Shown here: positions 45,920 to 54,253 of the stretch, piece after piece | Numbering within the stretch: position 1 is the stretch's first letter | Layout of the letters: each line of letters begins with the position of its first letter | Origin: Roseiarcus sp963805295 | Lineage (GTDB): Bacteria; Pseudomonadota; Alphaproteobacteria; Rhizobiales; Beijerinckiaceae | Direction: 5' to 3' | NCBI GenBank assembly: GCA_963805295.1 | Contig: CAWDTW010000018.1 | Span: 62,001-126,000, forward strand | Length of the DNA: 64,000 nt | Notes under the pieces: generated by a model | The model's input: only the letters and a program-made list of their open reading frames with translations | Told to the model about the DNA's origin: nothing | Database searches by the model: none | Translations under genes and position numbers: made by a program

Positions 45920-47424
45920 GTCTCGCTGACCGCCTGATTGTCGACGTTGAGCGTCAGTCGGAGCTCAGAATAGGTTTCCGACCCAGGGTCAAGATCGAAA
46001 ACGACGCGGACCGAGCGCCGGTCCTTGTAGGGGTAGAGCCTGACCGAAACGACCTTGCCGGGATTGGCTTGAATGTCCGCCGTGGCGGCCGCGGCCTTCT
46101 GCGGATCGGCGAACGCGTCGCCCGCCATTTCGACGGCGAAGCGCGTGCGCGCGCCGATCTTGCCCGCGCGGCTCGACGTGCAGATCGCCTGCGGCGGCCT
46201 CGACGGGGGCGTCCAGCACCAGAACTGGCGATACGCCAGCGACAGGGCCGCGCGAGCGGCGATGCCCGCCTTGGGGCGCCACTGGGCGATGATGTTCGCG
46301 TTGTTTTCCGCGGCGGCCGGAATCTCGAGCAGGCGCACGTCGCCTGCGCCCCAATCGCCGATCGGCTCGATCCACAGCGTCGGACGCAATTCCCATCGGC
46401 CTTCGTCGTCGTAAAAGGCGTCGAGGCTCCGCGAGCGCTGCACCAGTCCGACGCCGCGAGGGTTGAGGTCCGAGAAGGCGGAAATCTGCAGGGTCTCGCG
46501 ATTGCACACCGGCCGCCAGAGCCATTCGCCCTTGCCGGACAGGACCTGCAGGCCGGTGACTTCATAGACCGCGGCGCGCCAGTCGTCGGCGCGCCGGTGA
46601 TCGAGGCCGCTGAAGAGGTAATCCGCCGCCATCGCGCCGATGCCGAGCTTGTCGGTCGCCACGCGCGCGATCAGCGTCATTTCGGTGTCGATAATCGTCG
46701 TCTCGAGCGGTCGGATGGTGAAGCGGAACGCGCCGGTCACGCTTTCCGAATCGAGCAGAGCATACATCGTCAGCGTGTTCGACGCCGGGGTCGGCTTTTC
46801 GACCCAGAATTCGCGGAACAACGGGAATTCCTCGCCCGGCTCGTCGCCGGTGCGGATCGCCAGCCCCCGCGCCGTCACGCCGAATTCCTGGCCGCGGGCG
46901 CGCGAGCGGTAGAAACTCGCGCCCTGGAAGATCGCGGCGTCTTGGAATCCCTGATCCGAGGCCTTGAGGATGCGCAGGCCGGAAAATCCGAGATCGCCCA
47001 TCGCGGCCGGCGGCCGCAATTTGCCGAAATCGAAGTCTGCGGGGTCGTAAATGACCTTCTGCGAAAGGCCGTTTTCGACGATGTTGATCGTGATCGGCGT
47101 CGTATAGACGAAGCCGCGATGCAGCGGCTCGAGGGAGAAGCCGACCTTGTCGTCGGCCCAGATCGCGGTTCCCGGCGCGCGCCGGATCGAGGCGTACTCG
47201 TCGAAGGTAAGCCCGGAAAAGACGCTGGGCAGGGGCGCGTCGGGCGCCTTGAACGGCGCCGCGGCGAGTTGGACGGCGGCCTTCAGAACCGCGTCGGCGG
47301 CGAACGGCACAGGCGAGGCCAGCGGCTCGGCCGCAGCGGGGACAGCGCCCGCGCGCGCGCCCGCCGCCGCGAGCGCCCCGCCGAGGGCGAAGCCCAAAAA
47401 TTCGCGACGTTGCGGTTCCGCCAT
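45895..47424 (-). CDS. opgG: periplasmic glucan biosynthesis protein OpgG
   Basis: 509 residues from 47424. The N-terminus (MAEPQRREFLGFALGGALAA) is a Tat-type signal with RREFLG. The OpgG/OpgD fold shows in FAADAVLKAAVQLAAAPFK, TFDEYASIRRAPGTAIW, SLEPLHRGFVYTTPI, and AIFQGASFYRSRARGQEFG, then RPTLWIEPIGDWGAGDVRLL. It works with OpgH in making periplasmic glucans. An upstream ATG at 47487 would hide the twin-arginine signal. It leads opgH with a 25-bp overlap. Confidence 0.92.
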   Translation of the reverse strand: MAEPQRREFLGFALGGALAAAGARAGAVPAAAEPLASPVPFAADAVLKAAVQLAAAPFKAPDAPLPSVFSGLTFDEYASIRRAPGTAIWADDKVGFSLEPLHRGFVYTTPITINIVENGLSQKVIYDPADFDFGKLRPPAAMGDLGFSGLRILKASDQGFQDAAIFQGASFYRSRARGQEFGVTARGLAIRTGDEPGEEFPLFREFWVEKPTPASNTLTMYALLDSESVTGAFRFTIRPLETTIIDTEMTLIARVATDKLGIGAMAADYLFSGLDHRRADDWRAAVYEVTGLQVLSGKGEWLWRPVCNRETLQISAFSDLNPRGVGLVQRSRSLDAFYDDEGRWELRPTLWIEPIGDWGAGDVRLLEIPAAAENNANIIAQWRPKAGIAARAALSLAYRQFWCWTPPSRPPQAICTSSRAGKIGARTRFAVEMAGDAFADPQKAAAATADIQANPGKVVSVRLYPYKDRRSVRVVFDLDPGSETYSELRLTLNVDNQAVSETWLYRWTA

Positions 47425-47744
47425 AATTCTCTTCGTTCGATCGTCGCCAAATCTGCCCGCGCACGGCGGCCGGACCGGCGTCTTCATTTCAGACAGGACG
47501 ATAAATCAGCGCCTTACGAGGGAAGAACGCGTCGTCGCGCCGCGGGCCGCCCCAGCTCGAGACTTGTATATGCTTTTTTGCGGCGCAGCGAGACGCATTT
47601 TGTCTCACGGCGAAAATGGGGTTTCGCTTGACGCGCGCCGCCGGATAGAACCGGCGGCGCGTCTCCGACAATAACGCGCTCGACGCCGATTTGGGAGCAT
47701 TGGATTGCGCGCTAGAAGACGCCGCGCCGACTGGGAGCAGATCC

Positions 47745-49091
47745 ATGAGTTCCGACGCCCGCCGCTGCCTCACCGTCGTCCTTGCCGCCGGCGAGGGCAC
47801 GCGCATGCGCTCCAGCCGGCCGAAGGTGCTGCACGGGATCGCAGGCCGCTCGATGCTCGCCCATGCGCTCTCGGCCGTGCGCGAGGCGGGCGCGGACGCG
47901 GTTGCGGTCGTCATCGGTCCGGACCGGGACGACGTCGCCGCCGAAGCGCAAAAGGCCGCGCCGAACGCGGGCGTCTTCGTTCAGCGCGAGCGGCGCGGCA
48001 CCGCCCATGCGGTTCTGGCGGCGCGCGACGCGATCGCGCGCGGCTATGACGACATTGTGGTCACATACGCCGACATTCCCCTCATTCGAGCCGCGACGCT
48101 CAAGGCGATGCGCGACAGCCTCGCCGAAGGCGCGGGGCTCGTAGCGCTGGGCTTCGCCCCGGCTGATCCGGCCGGCTACGGCCGGCTCATCGAGCGCGGG
48201 GGGCGGCTCGTCGCAATCCGCGAGCACAGGGACGCGAGCGCCGAGGAAAAGGCGGCTCGGCTTTGCAACGCCGGTCCTATCGCCTTCGGCGGCGCGCAGG
48301 CGCTGTCGATGCTCGAGGCGGTGAAGCCGCACAATGCGCAGAACGAATACTATCTCACCGACCTCGTGGAAATCGCCAACGCGCGCGGGCTCGCAGCGCG
48401 AACGCTCGAGGCCGACGAGGCCGAAGTCATGGGCGTCAACGACCGCGCCCAGCTCGCGGTCGCCGAGGCGACGATGCAGGCGCGGCTGCGCAGGCGGGTC
48501 ATGATCGAGGGCGCGACGCTGGTTGCGCCGGAGACGGTCTTTTTGTCGTGCGACGCCAGGATCGGGCGCGACGTGCTGATCGAGCCGCATGTGGTGATCG
48601 GCCCCGGGGTCGTGATCGAGGACGGCGCCGTCATCCACGCCTTTTCCCATCTCGAGGGCGCGCGGGTGGCGGGCGGGGCGGCGGTCGGCCCCTATGCGCG
48701 GCTGAGGCCCGGCGCCGACATCGCCGAGAAGGCCAAGATCGGCAATTTCGTCGAGATCAAGAAGGCTTCGATCGAGGCGGGCGCCAAGGTCAATCACCTG
48801 AGCTACATCGGCGACGCGAGGGTCGGCGCGAACGCCAACATCGGCGCGGGCACGATCACCTGCAACTACGACGGCTTCTCGAAGTTCAAGACCGACATCG
48901 GGGCAGGGGCCTTCATCGGCTCGAACTCGGCCCTCGTCGCCCCGGTCACGATCGGCGACGGCGCTTATGTCGGCTCGGGCTCGGTCGTCACCAAGAACGT
49001 CGCGCCGGACGCGCTCGCCGTCGCCCGCGGCCGGCAGGAGGCCCACGCCGGCTGGGCGAAGGCCTTCCGGGCGAGGCACAAGAAGGGGTGA
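47745..49091 (+). CDS. glmU: bifunctional UDP-N-acetylglucosamine pyrophosphorylase / glucosamine-1-phosphate N-acetyltransferase
   Basis: 448 residues. The N-terminal nucleotidyltransferase starts with VVLAAGEGTRMRSSRPK and holds GRLIERGG and AEVMGVNDRAQLAVAE; the C-terminal left-handed beta-helix acetyltransferase has LRPGADIAEKAKIGNFVEIK and NIGAGTITCNYDGFSKFKT. It makes UDP-GlcNAc for peptidoglycan and LPS. The start at 47745 has GGGAGCAG 5 nt away. glmS, often next, is not in the window. Confidence 0.94.
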   Translation: MSSDARRCLTVVLAAGEGTRMRSSRPKVLHGIAGRSMLAHALSAVREAGADAVAVVIGPDRDDVAAEAQKAAPNAGVFVQRERRGTAHAVLAARDAIARGYDDIVVTYADIPLIRAATLKAMRDSLAEGAGLVALGFAPADPAGYGRLIERGGRLVAIREHRDASAEEKAARLCNAGPIAFGGAQALSMLEAVKPHNAQNEYYLTDLVEIANARGLAARTLEADEAEVMGVNDRAQLAVAEATMQARLRRRVMIEGATLVAPETVFLSCDARIGRDVLIEPHVVIGPGVVIEDGAVIHAFSHLEGARVAGGAAVGPYARLRPGADIAEKAKIGNFVEIKKASIEAGAKVNHLSYIGDARVGANANIGAGTITCNYDGFSKFKTDIGAGAFIGSNSALVAPVTIGDGAYVGSGSVVTKNVAPDALAVARGRQEAHAGWAKAFRARHKKG

Positions 49092-49396
49092 GCAGGGCGG
49101 CTTTTGCGAGCCAAACGCCGTTGAGCGCCGCTTTAGTGGCGGGGGCTTTCCTTTTCAGAGAGTTAGCCGCCGGTTTAGCGTCGTTCGTTCGAAATTGTCC
49201 GGGAGGCGGCCTTCCACCCGGCATTGTGGACGCGCCCAGGCACTCGCGGCGCCCGTCCGGTCCGCGCGCAAAGCGTCGCCGGGCCGGGCCGGGCCCGTAG
49301 CTTCGAAGTGAAAGGATCAAACGGGGGCCAAAGAGCGTCAGGTTTCATGGCGCCGGAGCGTGGGTTCCCAGAAAAGAAGTTGTCGCGCGTTCGCTC

Positions 49397-49412
49397 TGTG
49401 ACGCACGTCACA
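49397..49412. promoter_or_regulatory. CRP-like palindrome TGTGA-N6-TCACA
   Basis: TGTGACGCACGTCACA is a perfect CRP-type site. It lies 70 bp upstream of the LuxR-type gene fragment. Two more such boxes occur at 56512 and 56535. Confidence 0.6.
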
Positions 49413-49482
49413 GACAACACGGCCATTACGGACGATTATTGCACAACACGGATTTTGGGAGTGACACAATGGCGCCTCGGGA

Positions 49483-49665
49483 ATGAGGAGCGCGCGCGAT
49501 CCCTTCCCCGAGTTCCTCGGGATCGTCCACAAGGCGGCGCTCGAGCCTCCAGTTTGGCAGCAGATTGCTGCGAGCGCCAATATCGCCTTCAGCGCCGCTC
49601 ATGTGAGGCTCGGCGTCACGGACCGCAACGGCGGGATGATCGTCTGCGCTCAGTCACACGAACCG
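49483..49665 (+). pseudogene. N-terminal fragment of a LuxR-type regulator
   Basis: Reads FLGIVHKAALEPPVWQQIA then LGVTDRNGGMIVCAQ, the N-terminal signal domain often found in LuxR-family regulators (residues about 8-60). Similarity ends at about 49665, where the SNF2 gene's 3' end begins. There is no DNA-binding domain nearby. The fragment is preceded by a CRP-like box at 49397. It marks the left edge of the accessory cassette. Confidence 0.55.
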
Positions 49666-49666
49666 G

Positions 49667-51067
49667 CTAGAACGCCGGAGCCGCCGCGCGGAGGAGGGAG
49701 TCCAGATCAAGCCTGCCAAGCGAGCGGGTAGGAACGCCGTCGATCAGGTTGGCGAACAGCGCTTTTTTTTCCTCGAGAATTGTGGCGATGCGCTCTTCGA
49801 CCGTCTCAGCGCAGACATAGGCGAACACCTCGACCGGCCGCGTCTGGCCGATACGATGGACTCTATCCTCGGCTTGGGTTTCGACCGCCGGGTTCCACCA
49901 CCGATCGAAATGGATGACGCGGGAGGCGGCGGTCAGGTTCAATCCCGTCCCTCCCGCACGGAGCGAAAGCACCATCACGCGGCGTGACTGGTCGCGCTCG
50001 AAGGAACCGAATGCGGCGCTGCGGGTCGGCTGATCCATGCCGCCGGTGATGACCAGCGGCCGGAATTTCCGCAACTCCCGCGCGAGCCGGAGCACGCCGA
50101 ACGGTTCTTGGACGAACTGGGAGAAGATGAGCGCCTTCGCGTCGGACGGCCTAAACTCTTCCAGGCGACGGCGCAGATCGTCAAGCTTCGCAGAGTCTCC
50201 CGTCTCGGGGCAAAAATTGCAAATCTGCTTCAGACGGAGAATGAGTTCGAGCACATGCGATATTCGCAACTCCCGTCCCAGCGAACGTAGCCAGACGGTT
50301 CCCTTCTCCTCGGCCTTTCGGTAAGCGGCGCGCTGCGTCGCGGCGAGGTCGAGAGCAATGACCGAAGCGAACTTCGGCGGCAGATCGTCAAGGACTTCGG
50401 CGCGACGACGGCGCAGTTGCACCCGGCCCAGCAAGCGGCGAAGACCGACGCCCATGGCGCCGGGATCAAATTCGCCTGGCGCGGCGAAATCGAGGACGGA
50501 AAGCAGATCGTCCAGACGATTCTCGAGCGGCGTTCCGGTCAACGCCCAAGAGCGCGACCGTTCGAGTGATTTAACGACAGCAGCGGCGCCGGATTTCGCA
50601 TTCTTGATGCGTTGGGCCTCGTCAATGACGACGACGTCCCACGAGCGGCGGGCGCGCGCGGACTGCGCGCCGAGATCGGCCCGGACAGACTCGAAACTCG
50701 ACAAGTAGAGCGTCGCGTCGGCGCGCCACGCGGCCTTCCTTTGGTCCAACGAACCGACCGCGGTGGAGATTGCAAGGTCGGGCGCCCAAATGCGAACTTG
50801 CCGCCGCCATTGCGCGATCAGTCCGACGGGAGAGACGATCAGCGCGCGTTCGATCTCTCGGCGCGCGGAAAGAATGCGCAGGCCAGCGACCGTCTGGATC
50901 GTCTTGCCAAGACCCATTTCATCGGCAAGCAGCACCGATCGATTGCTTAGAAGCCTTTCAATTCCTTCCTTCTGATAGCCGAAGAGCGGATAAGGCCACT
51001 CCAGGCCGAACGCCTCGTTCGCCGCTTCGCCCACTGCGGCCACGCCAGACTTACTCCTCGTCGACAT
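49667..51067 (-). CDS. SNF2-family DEAD-like helicase
   Basis: 466 residues from the ATG at 51067. SNF2 helicase motifs in order: I, LLADEMGLGKTIQTVAGL; II, VVIDEAQRIKN; III, ALTGTPLENRLDD; IV-like, KALIFSQFVQEPFGV; V, LSLRAGGTGLNLTAAS; VI, QAEDRVHRIGQTRPVEV. It has no N-terminal zinc-binding (SWIM) domain and no nuclease. It overlaps the upstream ATPase gene by 17 bp. As the last gene of the cassette, it probably translocates or remodels DNA under control of the two ATPase-like partners. The start further upstream at 51328 falls in the overlapping gene and is not used. Confidence 0.88.
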   Translation of the reverse strand: MSTRSKSGVAAVGEAANEAFGLEWPYPLFGYQKEGIERLLSNRSVLLADEMGLGKTIQTVAGLRILSARREIERALIVSPVGLIAQWRRQVRIWAPDLAISTAVGSLDQRKAAWRADATLYLSSFESVRADLGAQSARARRSWDVVVIDEAQRIKNAKSGAAAVVKSLERSRSWALTGTPLENRLDDLLSVLDFAAPGEFDPGAMGVGLRRLLGRVQLRRRRAEVLDDLPPKFASVIALDLAATQRAAYRKAEEKGTVWLRSLGRELRISHVLELILRLKQICNFCPETGDSAKLDDLRRRLEEFRPSDAKALIFSQFVQEPFGVLRLARELRKFRPLVITGGMDQPTRSAAFGSFERDQSRRVMVLSLRAGGTGLNLTAASRVIHFDRWWNPAVETQAEDRVHRIGQTRPVEVFAYVCAETVEERIATILEEKKALFANLIDGVPTRSLGRLDLDSLLRAAAPAF

Positions 51068-52310
51068 CCGTGGCGGGGGCGGCCTGTTGCATTTCGGCGC
51101 TCTCAGTGTAGTCGGTCTGGATTGTTTCGGCCTCGATCGTCGTTCGTTCGCCGTAGAGGCGCTCGATATCCCATTCGGTGATCCAAGACTTGATGTATTG
51201 GCGCATCGAGTTTCTCGCCAGGCGCTCGCCGATCGCGAGGCCGGAAGGACGCCACTGGTAGGCGTCGTAATAGAGATCGGCGATACGGCATTGGGCGGCG
51301 TGCAAGACGGAGCCGTCGGGCGGCGCAAGCCGAACGCCGCGCATGCGTCGCAATTGCTCCATGCACCGCTTGGCCAAGTCGGCCTGGCGCGCCAGTCCCT
51401 TCTTTTCCAGCGCCTGGGGAATCAGCTCCTCGTCGCGCCGATTATCGAACATCTCCGCCACGAAATCGTCGGTGAATGCGGCGGTCGTCGGTATGCCCGG
51501 CAAGGCGTCCAAATCGTCCCAACCAAGCCAACGCGCCAACTCGGCATAGCTCTTGCCGCGTTGCAACGGCGAATAGCGGCCGATGAGCTCGACTTCGTCC
51601 AGAAGAACGCACCAGCCGGCAAGGCCGACCGCAGACATGAGACGCGGTGCGAATCGGAGTCGCTGGCGAGAGAGTTCGACTTCGCGCGCCGGCTTGAGAT
51701 CAAACAGTTTGGCCGCCCCGTGCTCGCGCAGCCAGGACTTCACCGCCGTCGCGTTGAGCTTGCCGCCGCCGAAGAATCGGGCAATGCGCGCATGGTCTTC
51801 AGGGCCGAGGTGCGGAATCAACCAAAGCAAGGCGGCGAAGGCGGTGGACAGCGACCCCGCGCGCGCCTCGTCCGTCGCCCATTTCTCGAGGCGGTCATAG
51901 GGCTCCGTCTGGGGTTTCAGTCGCGAGAGCGCTACCGTCATCACATCGTCGTTCGCGCCGGGAACCTCCGCGACACGGATCGCCGCGGCGAACAGCCGGG
52001 CAGGATCGAACATCGGAGTTTCCTTGCTGACCGGCACGAGGCTGACGACGAAATTTCGTTCCAGGGCAAGCTCGCGCATGTAGCCGAGCAAGTGCGATTT
52101 GCCCGCGCCGAAACCGCCCCACACGAGATTTCCCTGGGCTTGCCGACCCTGATCGAGGCTCTGAGCGCTGCGCCCGAGCAAGTCGAGAAAGGAATTAACC
52201 AAAGCGCTGTCTCGTTCCCCGAGGAGTCGTATGGCCGCCCGGTTGGGAACCCCGGCCCGCAGAGCTTCGATCGCACCGCGCGCCTCGATGGGCGGATGGT
52301 CACCCATCAT
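51051..52310 (-). CDS. P-loop ATPase of the DUF2791 (BrxC/BrxD-like) group
   Basis: 419 residues from the ATG at 52310, which overlaps the upstream stop (ATGA). RRAIEALRAGVPNRxAxRxLG-like N-terminus (here EARGAIEALRAGVPNRAAI), Walker A in VWGGFGAGKSHLLGYM, Walker B in WCVLLDEVELIG, plus VVSLVPVSKETPMFDP after strand 2. The layout matches BREX-type BrxD ATPases with DUF2791. The C-terminus carries a 16-residue acidic tail. It is part of a four- to five-gene operon with a P-loop-less homologue before it and a SNF2 helicase after it. Confidence 0.82.
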   Translation of the reverse strand: MMGDHPPIEARGAIEALRAGVPNRAAIRLLGERDSALVNSFLDLLGRSAQSLDQGRQAQGNLVWGGFGAGKSHLLGYMRELALERNFVVSLVPVSKETPMFDPARLFAAAIRVAEVPGANDDVMTVALSRLKPQTEPYDRLEKWATDEARAGSLSTAFAALLWLIPHLGPEDHARIARFFGGGKLNATAVKSWLREHGAAKLFDLKPAREVELSRQRLRFAPRLMSAVGLAGWCVLLDEVELIGRYSPLQRGKSYAELARWLGWDDLDALPGIPTTAAFTDDFVAEMFDNRRDEELIPQALEKKGLARQADLAKRCMEQLRRMRGVRLAPPDGSVLHAAQCRIADLYYDAYQWRPSGLAIGERLARNSMRQYIKSWITEWDIERLYGERTTIEAETIQTDYTESAEMQQAAPATDVDEE

Positions 52311-53347
52311 GCCGCCTCGGTCGCCGGATGCCGGTCCGAATGCAACCGGACGAGGGCCGCGAGCGGGTTGTCCCTTCTTGTCGCTCGGACGTCGTCCCAC
52401 ACGCGCATCTTGAGCGCGGCATACGCGTTGAGCGATCGTTTGGGATCAAGGCCGGTAAGCGCTTCGTCCGCCAGGACGACAACCAAGAGGCCCTGGAATG
52501 CCTCGGCGTCGTCGATGAGTTGGCGCAGCACTTCGAAAGCGTCCATGACCGCCGCCGCACTATAGCGCACTCCCTCAGCAAGGGCGGTCCCGGTGCGAAG
52601 GACCTGACGAATGTCGAGCGTGACGCAAATCCCCTTGCGCCCGCAAAGCCGCAGCCACCGGCATAGCGAGCGCAGCATCGCCCGTCCGTTGTGCCTCGTG
52701 ATCTTGGCGGTGATATAGGTCTGGCGGAGGGCGCCGATGGCCCGCAATTCGCCGCGCAGCCATTCGAGCACCGGCGCAGTGACGCCTTTGTCTGTCTCGT
52801 CTGGCTCGAGCCGCGTCCGGCAAAGCGTGGCCATCGCTGTGCGAAAGTCCTGGCTCATCGAATGATCCCGCATGATTTCCTCGGTGAGCCAAAGGTAGAG
52901 ATCGCGACGGAAAAACCGCACGTCGATCCCATTGTAGGCCGCCACATCCTGGAACGTGACGCCACCGCCAGGGCGGGGCCACCTGTAGCCCTGCTTGGTC
53001 ACCAGGGCCTCGACAAAGGTCTGGGCCATCGCTGACCAGTCAAGACTGCGCGAGATGGCGAAAAAGATGTCCTGGATCATGTGGAGCCGAGTCTGGGACG
53101 CATTGATCCGGCAGGACGCCAGCTCATGTCGTTCCGCAAGCGTAACCAGGCGCGCCTGAATCGCCTCGAGTTGTTCGGCTTCGCCCTCGACGAACTTCAC
53201 TGCGCTGCCCCCACCACTAATGTATTCGTAGAGGTACTCACGGTCGATCAGGTCAAGCCAAGCTTCTGTGGTGACCCCGATTTCACCCTCCCGGGACGAA
53301 ATCGATGTCCTTGAAGGCGCATTGAGCGATATCGCCGTGACGACCAT
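52307..53347 (-). CDS. DUF2791-like protein without a P-loop
   Basis: 346 residues from 53347 (MVVTAISLN). WLDLIDREYLYEYISGGGSA and VKFVEGEAEQ are where related ATPases have an xxLxGxxGxGKS/T loop; here the loop is lost. GLLVVVLADEALTGLDPK may be a remnant Walker B. FQDVAAYNGIDVRFFRRDLYL and IGALRQTYITAKITRHNG are the other conserved blocks. It is probably the non-catalytic partner of the next gene. The first 24 codons arise from a local 66-bp duplication, so a start nearer to VTTEAWLDL is likely ancestral. Its stop overlaps the ATPase start by 4 bp. Confidence 0.65.
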   Translation of the reverse strand: MVVTAISLNAPSRTSISSREGEIGVTTEAWLDLIDREYLYEYISGGGSAVKFVEGEAEQLEAIQARLVTLAERHELASCRINASQTRLHMIQDIFFAISRSLDWSAMAQTFVEALVTKQGYRWPRPGGGVTFQDVAAYNGIDVRFFRRDLYLWLTEEIMRDHSMSQDFRTAMATLCRTRLEPDETDKGVTAPVLEWLRGELRAIGALRQTYITAKITRHNGRAMLRSLCRWLRLCGRKGICVTLDIRQVLRTGTALAEGVRYSAAAVMDAFEVLRQLIDDAEAFQGLLVVVLADEALTGLDPKRSLNAYAALKMRVWDDVRATRRDNPLAALVRLHSDRHPATEAA

Positions 53348-53375
53348 CTCACGCTCCCGGGACGAATCGGATGCC
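53271..53375. repeat. 66-bp tandem duplication at a gene junction
   Basis: 53271-53309 (GTGACCCCGATTTCACCCTC then CCGGGACGAAATCGATG) recurs at 53337-53375 (GTGACGACCATCTCACGCTC then CCGGGACGAATCGGATG), 66 bp apart and about three-quarters identical. In protein this gives the repeated SSREREMVVTAIS / SSREGEIGVTTEA. The second unit contains the stop of the upstream gene and the start of the next. Confidence 0.6.
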
Positions 53376-53708
53376 GTAGTAGACCCGTTCGGTTCCTTGT
53401 TCGTCATAAACGATCAGCGGCTTGATGCCCTTTGTGGTGGTCCCGTGTGGGAACTCGAAACGTTCACCGCTGCGCGTGCGCAGATCCGGACGGCGGTCCA
53501 AAAGCAGCAGGTCGCGGGCGAATTCGTCTTGCGGATAGTCCGAGCTCGGCAGCAGCGTAAGAGTGTCGTGAATGTCGATCAGCGCCACCACTCGGCCCGC
53601 ATCCGCCCCGTTCCTCTCGCGCCCGATGAGCCGCCGATAGGCGCGCCAGACCAGATCGAGAAACGCCTGCTCCCGGAATCGCTGAGGCCTTTTCTGCACC
53701 TTCGCCAA
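53349..53708 (-). CDS. winged-helix-like protein, downstream half of a split gene
   Basis: 119 residues from a TTG at 53708. The protein AFLDLVWRAYRRLIGRERNG then LIDIHDTLTLLPSSDYPQDE looks like a DNA-binding winged helix; it ends RVYYGIRFVPGA and stops one nt before the next start. It is in the same frame as the gene above it, with only the TGA at 53730 and six codons between (QLVQLLAKVQ). It may be a separately initiated subunit or the broken half of a 258-residue protein. Confidence 0.6.
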   Translation of the reverse strand: MAKVQKRPQRFREQAFLDLVWRAYRRLIGRERNGADAGRVVALIDIHDTLTLLPSSDYPQDEFARDLLLLDRRPDLRTRSGERFEFPHGTTTKGIKPLIVYDEQGTERVYYGIRFVPGA

Positions 53709-53729
53709 AAGTTGGACGAGTTGGCTCGC

Positions 53730-54125
53730 TCAAATCTTGCGCTCGATCTTCCGGCCGATACGCACAGCGGACTGATTGGCGTCAATACGCACGAGTAGGG
53801 GAAAGCAATAGATTCGCCCATTCCGCTCGAACATCTCCAGTTTCTGTTCGGCGGCCGCCGTTCTCAGGTCCGTGAGGAAACGGCCATCAGCCATATAGGC
53901 CGACGCGTCGAAACGCCACGCGCCGGAAAGATCGCTCGCCGCTGACTGGGTATCTGCGAGACGAGCATCGAGGCCGCTCAGGCCCTTGACGATCTCGGTT
54001 ATTTGCCCGACCCGGGCAGCCCGTCGCACTTGCTTTAGGCCGCTGACCAGACCCTCGGCCGCCTTCTGCGCCTTTTCCAGCCTCGCATCGAGCGAGATCA
54101 GCTCCTCTTCGAACTCTGAAGCCAT
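53730..54125 (-). CDS. coiled-coil protein, upstream half of a split gene
   Basis: 131 residues from the ATG at 54125 (MASEFEEELISLDARLEKAQ). A coiled coil spans residues 1-75 (heptad-like DARLEKAQKAAEGLVSGLKQ), followed by WRFDASAYMADGRF and YCFPLLVRIDANQSAVRIGR. It stops at an in-frame TGA; without it the frame runs on to 53349. First gene of the cassette, behind two 12-bp tandem repeats. The N-terminus is clearly acidic. Family unknown to me. Confidence 0.65.
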   Translation of the reverse strand: MASEFEEELISLDARLEKAQKAAEGLVSGLKQVRRAARVGQITEIVKGLSGLDARLADTQSAASDLSGAWRFDASAYMADGRFLTDLRTAAAEQKLEMFERNGRIYCFPLLVRIDANQSAVRIGRKIERKI

Positions 54126-54137
54126 CCGCAGTCCTCG

Positions 54138-54161
54138 CGTTACAGCTAACGTTACAGCTAA
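54138..54161. promoter_or_regulatory. two perfect 12-bp tandem repeats before the cassette's first gene
   Basis: TTAGCTGTAACG is repeated twice head to tail on the minus strand, ending 12 bp before the start codon at 54125. The distance to the start suggests a control site overlapping the leader rather than a -10/-35 box. Function unknown. Confidence 0.45.
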
Positions 54162-54253
54162 TAAGCTGCCTGGCGGCCTTCTAACACCAACATTGCACTG
54201 GACCAAGGCGCGGAAGCGGGCGAAGTTGGGCCGCGAAAGCGAAGGCTGGCCGC

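Noticed and set aside
53464..53733. alternative gene on the cassette's minus strand (89 codons)
   Set aside because: It overlaps the winged-helix-like frame, has no conserved pattern and a shadow composition.
49667..54125. BREX or DISARM system
   Set aside because: pglX, pglZ, brxL, methylase and phospholipase-D genes are all missing; only the BrxD-like ATPase and helicase fit.
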